Source: Apostichopus japonicus
Taxonomy: Eukaryota; Echinodermata; Holothuroidea; Aspidochirotida; Stichopodidae
Length of the DNA stretch: 64,000 bases
Assembly: GCF_037975245.1 (NCBI RefSeq)
Contig: NC_092574.1
Span: forward strand, 5,326,713-5,390,712
Direction of reading: 5' to 3'
The position numbers and the translations under genes were made by a program. Shown one piece after another: positions 54,191-64,000 of the stretch. Under the pieces are notes generated by a model, which ran no database searches, had not been told where the DNA came from, and worked only from the letters and a program-made list of their open reading frames with translations. How positions within the stretch are numbered: the first letter of the stretch is position 1; every line of letters begins with the position of its first letter.

Positions 54191-57100
54191 ACCTCTTTTT
54201 ACCAATTAGTCTTCAACGCCTGCCACATGAGGGTGTATGAGGGTCTTCGTTTGACATGAACATATTTCCACACAGTGTTTACACAAAGAGCCTAATATTG
54301 ATAAGCAGCTACGTAGGCTAACCTTAGAGCCTGAGGTGGATTTACGACCGTGACAGGTCGATTTTGTAAATCACAAAACTTTCCTAGCTATAGGGTGCTA
54401 TAATTCTCTGACAGATGTTCGGCGTGTTATTTTGAACGGAAAAGTATCATTCCAGGTCCACCTACTGTCAGAGCAATCATTTGGTTTGTCAACAGCAAGC
54501 TATCTGTTCTCGGCAATATCTTCAGATATTAAGCCTAACAGCATCACTTTTCAGCAAAACTTGGGCCTAGTCAAGGCCTTGGCCACGTTGGATGTAACGT
54601 TTATACGGTCAACATCGTACAGCATACAGGCGTACGCTGACGTAGAGCTAGCCTAGCCTGCAGGCGGCCACATTATAGCCGTACGTAATGCGAGAACGAA
54701 ATTAACATCGCGAAGAAAATTGTCGGGACTAGGTGTGTTGGCAGGAAGTTGAACGTTTTTCTTTCGTCTTTATCATGAAATTTGTATCTTGCCATTGAAC
54801 TATTTAGTCTGAATGTATACCCCAAGGCTAGGATTGGACTCGATAACTATGCCTTGCTTACGTACTTAGCTAGCCTAGGCCTATTTAGGCTAATCCAAGC
54901 CATAGACGCATACAGTGCTAGCTAGGGCCTGGTAATTTTTCAGACACGAAGGCTGTTTTGGACCAAGTATGTGTTTTCACTACTTTGCTACAATCAACAG
55001 CTCTGTTTTATCTTTGCATTAAATGTAACAGGTAACTTTCTAATACAACTTGCAACTAAGCCATAGTGCTAGTGCCTAGTAGTTTCTCAGAAATAGGCTG
55101 TTTTGGACTAAGAAGTAATTATGTGTTTTCATGGTTAGGCTATTTTGGTACAGTCAATGGCACTGTTTTAACTTTACATCAAATGTAACAAAGTTTCTTA
55201 TGGACTTATTTCTTACTAAGTTTATTGCAACAGCAATCAATGAACGTTATAGATGACAATGTGTTTTTCTCATCCATAACGTACATAGCTAGAGTTGAAT
55301 GAGTTGGAATAGTTCTGTAAATCTGTGTTTAAAGGGTGTGAAGACTCGCGCAAAAAGAAGCATCTAATGCCGGTAATCTGACCACGTTTCGAATGAGGTG
55401 TAACAGAATGTTAGACACCACCATCGATCCCAGAAAATACACACACAGCTTGTTACCGTCGGTAATTAGACAATATAGTGTACAGTCAGTACAAACAGCA
55501 GTTTCATACGCTTTCTTTTACACTTACAGTATAGTTACATTCTTTTTCAGGTCACTGAGGGCTAAATTTGAAATGCTTTTGGCTACACGTATTTTGTCTA
55601 TGTTGTGGTCACAACAAAGCTAAGCAGTTCCTTGGTATATGACATTCCAAACTTTGCCAAATGTGTTTGTTGTGTGCGTTTGCAGCTCATAATTAGTTTG
55701 CATAACCTACGCACAGGTAAGTTCTAACTTCACTTGATATGTATGTTTGGTTTAGCATGATGTTTCTTCATTTTTTTATAATTGTTACAAGGTTATTTAA
55801 AACTTTACATTTCTCTGATATTTTGACGGCAAAAAACAACATTGGCAAATTAAATCAGTAGTCTGTGGAACCATATGGCTACTGTAAACCTTTTTTCTAT
55901 TTTTATTTTAAATATAAGACATCTTCATGAAGTTATATATTTAATATGTATGTATGTATGTATATGTGATCTTCCCGCAAGCAGGAACTCGCGAAAGAAG
56001 CCATACACAATACACAAAGGAATAAGCAGGCCAAAGTCAAAGATTGAATGCCATGAATAAAGTTCTTGAATATGAAAATGCAAGTGCCTGAACGTGTGAT
56101 AATTGCTAGAAGCAATCATTTCTCCTTGCAACTTCCTGTAAATTATGCACATAATTATTATAACAAGGAAGATATTCTGCAGATGTGTAGACAAGTTTTT
56201 TATTGCTCATATATGTACAGTTCAAAAAGTTTTGCATATTGTTTCTCAGATTTTACGGTCGATCTGTACAACCAGTGAGTGTTGCATATGTGATGCATGT
56301 ATGATGTTTGGTTCTAAATGGAGATGAAAGTGACTGAAATTAGATCGATTGAGTGGTTACAACTCCACATTGAACACATCATATATAATGTGTATCAATA
56401 CAGCTGTACATTACAAATGTAACGCCACTCGACGCTGAAAACTATAGCTCACTCTTGGAAGAGAATATAATGCGTTTATTAAGGAAGGAAAGTTCACCCA
56501 ATCTCAAATTGAAGACCAATAGAAACGTCAATTAATCCAAATATAATTTTATCAAATTTTAAAATTAACAAAACGAGACAATGCTCATAACCTAACAGGC
56601 TGGCAGCTATACATAATCTCTAATATTGTTATCCCACCCACAAAATACATCTTCCCCAATGCAAATTCTAAGTACTTTCAAGTAATTTCAGATACAAGCT
56701 AAAGAATAATACCCAATGAACCCCCAGAACAGTTGCGTGCCCCTAAGCTAACAACTACCCAATCACCTTGTTATACAATGACCAGCAGCTCAAAATAGTA
56801 GTATAATATTAACTAACGAACGTTCATCTGCGCAAACAAGCACAATAAATACTCCCATAACTTAGCCGAGGCCCAACATTGATCATATAGGCTACTATTA
56901 CTATGCCAAAGCCTAGTAAGTAGTAATTTATAATGTAGCTTGGGCCTCCTGTTACACAAACACAATGTGTGAGGTTTGCTTAGTGTTGTAGACGAGTCCA
57001 GCCTATGCGAGCCCAACTCTAAGTCCCTGGCAAATTGCAAAGAAAGAATTTTTTTCCTTAATTATAAATTGTTCTGATGCCTTGATGATGCATGAGAATG

Positions 57101-60100
57101 CAAATTTATATGCTATTCATCTCCAACCATAATGTCTATCATGTCTTACTTCAAATAAAGCAATTATTTCATGATAATTGATAGTTAACATTTCACAAAC
57201 ACATAGTGCAAAATGAAGCATGGTAACTTTTTACAGTATAGGTACTGCATGCATGTAAAATTACAGGCTTACAAGATAGTATGCAATGGATGACGTATGT
57301 TCCCACTCAAACTAAATACTGGTACTGTATACATATAAAAGTGTATGACAAAGAACATAAATATTCAATTGCCTATCAAATTGTCAACAAAATAAAGGTA
57401 CAGTCTTAAACATGTTCGCTGTGTACACACCGGTAGGCAGTATTTGACCTGATTTGTTGGAACTAAACTAGCTTTTCCTCAAGATATGGGTCATGAAGAC
57501 TTTCTTAACGGTTCAATGGTACAAACAAAGTGAATCCCGTAACACCTGCATAAAGACAACCGTTGATGACCTAATTATTGCTGCGAACATAAGATAGGTG
57601 TGGCTTCTTCAGCCTTTATCAATTACTGCATTAGTTCTGAGACTAGTATACGTTATTAGTACTGTGTTATGCTGTACCAAGATTGTACCACAGTAATCCG
57701 CTCCTAACAAGATCAGTACGAGTTGAATGCTGGAGACTGTATTGTGTGCTGTGTTGCTGCAGCGGGAATCCAGTGGCTTCTCACGGTTACATCATCTGCA
57801 GTTCAAGATGATGTACCACACACTTTACCAGGTTACTGGGTGGGAATTGTCATAGAATTGAAATGCTACAGAATAGGAATTGGTCTCTAGGTCAAAATGA
57901 CAATTTTAAGCATGTTCCTTGTGCAGAAGCAATATCGGTTGTGAACAGCCGGTAAATGAAGCTTATAACTCCAGGAGAAAACATTGACTTACAACCTTCA
58001 TGGGTATGTCTAGTACTATCTAAATATGTGGTTACCATGTTAACTGAGGTTAAAGGTCAAATCTGTAACTTTATTGCATATATTTGATATCTCTTTAACT
58101 ACTTGACCAATAAACTTCAAATTTGGTAGGAAGATTAATGGTCATAGGCCAAGGATCGAATCAAGCAAAGATGACATATTTCCATTAAAGAACAATATGT
58201 GCATGGAAAAGGCATTCATGAAGTAACTACTAAAAGTCAATACCTTCCAAGTCCTTGTTAGAAAACTTAAATTTATCACCGAATTTCCAAACAATGAAAA
58301 CAATATATTTGGTATCCCCTACCAACACTGCTCATTTTGGTTTTCTTTACTCGACCTGTTCAAAACACCAGTTACCAGCACAAAATTTTAATACTTCGCT
58401 CACTCTTCTTGATAATCAAATAAGAAGAAGAAGAAGAAAAACAGAACTGCTCAGAGCCCCCAATCTTTTTCTATTTTTTATCATTTTCATTACCGGCCTG
58501 AACAGATCTTGCAATTAGTTTATGAACGACATTTCTTTGATGGATTTTTTATTAAAGTTCTTTGTAAAGAGTGGATGGAATACAGAGATGTTCAACAACA
58601 CGTCAGTTTAGAGATAAAGAATAATTGATGCAAGCGATGACAACATGATCACACCATCTCAGCTGTCAAGATAAAACACCACATGTGGAATGTACTAGTT
58701 ATCCAGTGTTTTAGTCTCAACTTGTATCATGTCAGTCAATAAATATCTATGTTGCATGTCAAGATTTTTTATTGGTATTTTGCAGAATTTATTTAAGCCA
58801 GATTGTAGCTGTAAATTTATAAACTTTGCTGATTAGAAAATGACAGTGGGATGAAAGGCCTGCTGTCACTGATGTAGTTGAAGGAATGGTCTATCTACAG
58901 AATTATTCTACCGGTTTGAATTAGCTTGCTAGACGAGACAATATGGAACAATGGAACAGATATCATATGTAGCACTTCATATTGAAAATGAATGTGGATA
59001 CCTGTCACTGTTAAGGAGTTATCGTATCAATTCATTTTTCTCATTCCTGTGTGCAGCAATGAGTTTTAGCGAGAAAAACAAATTCAGCTTCTTGTGGCTG
59101 GCTTCATCATAGAGACCCAATTTCAATGTGCTGTTGCACTACTATGGGCTCTCTTTGTTATCTTAACTTGAAAAAGTGAAATATAGGTTAAAGAGTTATC
59201 TTTCCAATAATCAAACTTTCTCACAAAGACTGTTTACCACCAGACTTGGGTGGGTGGTGGGGGAGGGGGAGGGGGGGGGGCAGGAGATAGAGAGAAAGAC
59301 CCATCCTATATATTAAGTAGACTTACCTATTCAATTTGCAAAATGAACCCTGCTTGTTGTAACCCATTTTAGAGTGTGGGTTTCAGCAGCAGTGTTCATT
59401 CTCTGGAGAAATATAGAAATTATCTCTCAGAATATGTTTCAATGATTCTAATTGGTTGAAATTTGCCACTGGACAAGACATTGGCAAATCAGGAGTTCTT
59501 TTATATATATGCTTGAACTTAATTACTTAGCAGTAGCATATGTATAACACTGTAAAACTGCAATTTGTGTATGACTCCACAGGTCTTACCCACAGCAGCT
59601 ATGAGTCATACATCTAAAGTCTGATGAACCTAATAATTAGGGTGATTAATGTATACAAATTTGTGCCACAAGGACTTAATATGAAACTTGGTATGCTCAA
59701 TGACGATAAAAGCATAAAACGTTTCACAAGTAACTTCTATAAGAAAGGAAGAAAATACGATAAAATAAGGATTGAAGAGAGTAAATGTTCGAATATACTA
59801 ATAGAAGAAAGAAAAAAATTTAAGGAATAAGTGAGTGTGATTTTTGGTTTTTTAATTCCTGTTAAATTTCTAGTTAATTTGCTAGTCATTTAATACCAAC
59901 ATACTCTCCAGTAGATGATCAGAATATTCTGCAGCTTTTCTGTGTATTATTCCTCAGCCTTGCATTTCTTGACTTGTCCTTTTTTAGGTATTTCTGTGAG
60001 TAAATTTCATGTATTTTTGTACTCCCATCTGTGGCCTCCTAGCAGTCATTGACCTCCAGATATAAAGTGTGCAGGAGCCAGACATTGCCGTTATCGTACT

Positions 60101-61016
60101 CTATCCCTAGCTGTTGTTATACTGTAACACATACAGCTCATGTCTCTGTCAAAAACTTAACTCTCTTAGATGCTGGCAGTTTTCGGTTTACACAGATTGG
60201 TAGCGAGATGAAATTACTGGCGGTGAAATGAAGACAAGATCAATCAATGTTTATCATCTTTGGCTAGAAACTGCTGAGGGGGTTTAGGTATGTTTTTTCC
60301 CCTTTTGAATAATAAATATTTATGATATTGGGAGTCTGGGACAGAAGGGTTGCCAACATTGTTTCCTTGTCCTTCAATCTTATAAAATGCTATGATATTT
60401 ATAAATCTATTGTAGGGGATTGTATCTCCTATAGTTGGCATATCTTTCATGTAATGTGGTCGTGAGGAGAATGGTAACAAGTAATCTATTCTTAGCATTT
60501 TGAACTGGCTTTTTGGCATATTGCTTGTGGTGTTTGTTCAGTACAATGCAACAAAATATGTTTACATTCAAATTGAGGAAGAAAGTCTTAAGGTTGGACA
60601 AGAAAGCTGAAAATTGAAGCTTACCAATTAGTGATTGCACATGTAGTTAATACTAGTATCAGTGAAACTATCTGGGCAAGTTTTTTGTACAATCAAGTAG
60701 CATCATTAATTACTGGGCAATATTCTTCATGTGGGAAAAATGGGGGCGGGGGGGGGGGGATTGGCAGAGGATGTTTTGCCGATCATCAATTACAATCCTA
60801 TTATGAGTAAATATGCTTGAATTGATGACCAATGTTAAGCACTAACAGCTGCTTGAATGTAGGACACCTGGCAATAATGACAAACAATTGTCAATGCTCA
60901 CCTGTCTGTTTATTCTGGATAGTTCTACTGTAGATTTTTTTTTTTTCAACTGTATCAACATTAAACCTGATGGCTGAAAACCAATTTGATCAAATTTGTG
61001 TTGTGTTGTGTTGATT

Positions 61017-61019
<3 letters not shown>
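54191..61019. other. Long stretch without a recognised gene
   Basis: I see no supported gene here. It contains GGCCTAG-rich words at about 54840-54910, a short (TATG)n at 55945-55962, a G-rich tract at about 59245-59281, a G run at 60744-60759, and isolated open frames below 90 codons with no recognisable motifs. Upstream exons of the candidate gene ending at 62310 may lie in this stretch, but I could not identify them. Confidence 0.45.
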
Positions 61020-61090
<71 letters not shown>

Positions 61091-61121
61091 TATATAAATA
61101 TGTATAAATATATATATATAA

Positions 61122-61193
<72 letters not shown>

Positions 61194-61195
61194 TT
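61018..61195. repeat. (TA)n tract with TAAATA interruptions
   Basis: About 175 bp of alternating TA broken by TAAATA. It is followed at 61205-61330 by a moderately GC-rich segment containing TCAGAGCTTCACGCTTTGAG, which looks like a piece of a dispersed element that I cannot classify. Confidence 0.92.
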
Positions 61196-61471
61196 GTAAA
61201 TATAAAGTTGGTTGGTTTGCGTCTATCTTTGGCGCAGAGTGTTCTATGTCCGGTGGACAGAGCGAAATGTATGTTGAGACTAGTGGAACACTAGTAGTTG
61301 TTACTCAGAGCTTCACGCTTTGAGCGATCATCAGACAACTCCATCAATGTGTATCATCAATTCAAGCAATATATAATTAAAGCCTGTGATTAATTAATCA
61401 GTTCTAAGCTGATTACTCAGTCATTACTCACAGGTGTATTTATGATCATATATTTTCAATATCTCTTCCAG

Positions 61472-61568
61472 TTCGGTTTGTCCTGCATTTGCATCATCTC
61501 ATCCTGTACAGCAGGGACTGAGGATACTAGAACTATGGCTCATCAGAGGCACACTTCGTCCAGAGATG
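61472..61568 (+). CDS. Candidate internal exon, unknown gene
   Basis: The sequence after acceptor ATCTCTTCCAG reads, with one leading base, SVCPAFASSHPVQQ then GLRILELWLIRGTLRPEM, and stops at donor ATG|GTAAGG. Length 97 nt: one base plus 32 codons, ending in phase 0. The amphipathic Leu-rich helix looks like protein rather than noise. I do not recognise the family. It is compatible in phase with the exon at 62218. Confidence 0.45.
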
Positions 61569-61591
61569 GTAAGGATTTCATCCATGCTAGA

Positions 61592-61958
61592 CAGTGGCGG
61601 AGCTAGGGGTATTGGTCAGGGGGGGCCAAGAATGGTCTGTAGGGGCGCTTTCGATACTATCTAAGCGGAGCGCCACCACAGGTTGGCACGGAGCTGGAGA
61701 AATTTTTTGAGTAAAGATACTCCCTAGATCGCCGGAAATGACTCTTCCAGGCCTTGCTGATTTGCAGATAAACGAAGAATAAATAGGTGTCATGGCCATT
61801 TTGTCAGAAAATTACACCAACAAAATGTGACAAATGTCAATAGGTATTTGAGGGAGCAATAAAAAAGTCAATCGCGAATAAGTAAAAAGTGATAAAAAGC
61901 TGAAAAGGGCGCCAGCAGTCCATCCGCCCCCTCTGACTGTATGGACGCTCTGCCACTG
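61592..61958. mobile_element. hAT-like MITE with 8-bp target duplication
   Basis: The left end CAGTGGCGGAGC and the complement of the right end CAGTGGCAGAGC pair. The direct repeat ATGCTAGA flanks both sides (61584-61591 and 61959-61966), an exact 8-bp duplication. The interior shares the GCGGAGCGCCACCA block, in reverse, with the copies at 51.5-52.3 kb. It begins only 23 bp after the candidate exon at 61568. Confidence 0.88.
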
Positions 61959-62217
61959 ATGCTAGAGAAAGGTAAAATGTAGCATTGAGACTTTTACACT
62001 AGTTGTTTAGGATATAAATATTTATTGCAGCATTGAAAAGAAAGAGTTTCTTCTGTTCTGAGATTAATGACATATGGCTTCCCACAACATATAATAGAGA
62101 ACATGATATGTATCTCCAGTGTACAATAACAGCCATATATATTTGCATCAGTGTAGTAATTTAAATGCTTTTGCATTTTGCTGTGCAATTCCAGATGAAT
62201 TGTTCCCTGTCTTTCAG

Positions 62218-62310
62218 AAAGATGTAAAGTTGGTTGTGGCATCGATGCAACAGAAATGTACTGCTTTTAGTTTGGTCTGTAATTTCATTAAACCTCCTGA
62301 GTATTGTTAA
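62218..62310 (+). CDS. Candidate terminal exon, unknown gene
   Basis: After acceptor CCCTGTCTTTCAG the phase-0 frame reads KDVKLVVASMQQKCTAFSLV, then CNFIKPPEYC and TAA. It is the only one of three frames open through this stretch and fits the phase left by the exon at 61472. No domain is recognised. It could be chance. Confidence 0.38.
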   Translation, partial: KDVKLVVASMQQKCTAFSLVCNFIKPPEYC

Positions 62311-63355
62311 AGTAAGATTTCCTTGGTGAAATAAGATACTTTTCTCGATACTTTTCACCAAATGAAGATACTGAAAGTGAGCAAGTAATTGTTTTGTTCC
62401 ATTTTGTTGTACATATCCCATTGTCTAAACACTTTAATTAATCAAATCAAGTTGAAATATATAAAAAATTCAACCTATTACTTACTACTAGTAAACAACC
62501 TTCTTATGAATTTTATTATCAAATAGCAATGAATATACTACTTAATCGACTCAAAAAGACTACTTTAGTATCCAAAATCTTGTGTCTCCAAATATCACTT
62601 GTAAATGTTATGTTTGTCTGTATAGGTATTGGTCAGCTATTTGCAGTCATTTTACTTCTTTTGTAGCTAATTTCACGTTCAAATTTATCTCCTCTATGTA
62701 CCTTTTCCTCTCTTTTTGTCAATTATGTCTTCTTCAGTCATACTAAATTATAACAGAACATACCAAACCCCTTTAATCTGTACAGTATAGATTTACATAC
62801 ATTGTGCAAATGTCAATTTTATGCCTTTCTCCTGAATTATGTACGCACATGCGATTGCAGAAGGAAGGGAAAATGACACATTTTCTCGCTTATTTTTTTT
62901 TTCGCCCTTGTCTAATGGCGGCCATGCTATGCCGGAATTACAATTGCATCGGAATAATTTACATAAACTTCATTTACATTCCTGAGTGCAAAGAGCCGTA
63001 TCAAGTGTCTGCAAACGAATCGCTTCAATAGATCCCCAAACCTTTACAAGTTTTATATTGCAGCAAGAAAATCCAAAAATAATGAAAGAGCTGTTTTGAA
63101 ATTCATGAGACTCTCAGGGGGGGTAGAATGGAGTGTCAAATCGAGTGATATCTCAGGACACTGCGTCTCCAACCACTTTCCTACCCATTTTAATTTTGGA
63201 GGCATTAAAATTTCAGTTTTAGAGAAAATATGACGCTGCAGGCCTCTTTGAGTGATCAGTCGCGTTTGGGATGCGTCGTGAATGTCGTGCAAACAGGGAT
63301 AAGGTTTCATAGAGACTTTTGTTAGCGGCAGTTAGAGTTTTAGGCTTACATCCTA

Positions 63356-63439
63356 ATGGGAAAAAGATGGAGAACTACTTGTAAATGTATTGGACTGGTG
63401 TTTTTAGCTCTATCTGTTGGAAGTATTCCGGTCTTCGAG
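63356..63439 (+). CDS. Candidate first coding exon with signal or anchor sequence
   Basis: ATG at 63356 opens 28 codons: a basic start MGKRWRTTCK, a hydrophobic core CIGLVFLALSVGSIPVF and Glu, ending at donor GAG|GTAGGA. A short basic N-terminus followed by about 15 hydrophobic residues is the pattern of a signal peptide or type II membrane anchor. The rest of the gene would lie beyond the right edge. I do not recognise the family. Confidence 0.4.
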
Positions 63440-64000
63440 GTAGGATTTTCATTCATGCAGTACATTTGTACTGATAGTGAATATTAAGTTTAAAAATGGA
63501 GTTTTAATGAAATGAGTTGAGATATCAAAAGTTGCTATTATTTTTCTTGAGGGTGAAGCCATCAATACCAGGAATGCTTAAGCCAGTAGTAGTAATTTGA
63601 ATTCATTTCTACACTGTGTCTTTGTATAATGGAGCCCTTGACTATTTGTGTATTTATTTGCAAAATCTGTGAAATTGTTTCATATACTATATATATAGAA
63701 CGTTTGTGAAAGTAGTTTTAAATTCCTGTTACCAGTATTCTTGAGAAATTGTTGTGTCATCCTCATACACAAATTTAGAAAGAAGAATGTTTGTTTCATA
63801 TTTGTACTGAATATTTCGTTATTGTTTTTACAGTAAAATAAATGTAAAAAGTTTACCATCAAAGCAGGGAAAATCATATAGGTTGATACAATCATAAATT
63901 TTAGGAGCTAGTCTTTTGCCTTATATCTTGTGAAAAGCGTTTATTACTAATATTAAGAAGTTTCTTCATTTCTTGTATCATGAAGTAAGTCCAAGGTTCT

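Noticed and set aside
54432-54656. 74-codon frame in a CpG-containing stretch, possible start of a plus-strand gene
   Set aside because: It has no ATG at its start, no donor that leads to another exon and no recognisable similarity.

Overview
This is eukaryotic nuclear DNA: AT-rich, with long introns, GT-AG splice sites and many transposon remnants. The one clearly identified gene is the metazoan orthologue of SUPT20H (p38IP, the SPT20 subunit of the SAGA coactivator complex), on the minus strand. Abundant hAT-type miniature elements, CR1-like and L1-like retroelement fragments and scattered GGCCTAG-type words would fit a marine invertebrate, possibly an echinoderm. That taxonomic guess is inference; nothing here fixes the species.

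Layout. (1) 1-18790: a near-perfect tandem satellite of about 762 bp, at least 24.6 copies, running off the left edge. Each unit carries a long internal foldback (about 186 and 210 bp arms), and diagnostic variants show higher-order AAB and C-containing periodicities. (2) 18791-19100: a 38/60-bp minisatellite. (3) 19318-19702: a hAT-like MITE with an 8-bp target duplication. (4) 19.7-23.4 kb: mostly gene-poor, with one weak plus-strand exon candidate. (5) 23433-49050: SUPT20H, minus strand. I could assemble 24 coding exons whose phases all agree, giving 2859 nt (952 residues plus stop). The start codon is the last three bases of a mostly untranslated exon. Exons 2-14 hold the conserved Spt20 region; exons 15-24 form a long Ser/Thr/Gln-rich tail with a poly-Q tract. 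(6) 49.1-54.2 kb: presumed upstream region, then a hAT-like composite, an RT scrap, another MITE, a short perfect palindrome and a CR1-like 3' fragment. (7) 54.2-61.0 kb: no gene recognised. (8) 61.0-64.0 kb: a TA-rich tract, two phase-compatible plus-strand exons that may be the 3' end of an unknown gene, a hAT MITE between them, and a candidate first exon with a signal or anchor sequence at 63356.

The introns of SUPT20H are unusual. One holds a tandem array whose 138-bp unit includes the 3' splice site and first 24 bases of exon 17. Another holds a 76-bp duplication that copies the 5' splice site of exon 20. A third holds six tandem 122-bp units each with an ATG|GTAAGT-like donor on the transcribed strand. 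Together with the foldback satellite, these are the observations most worth following up.
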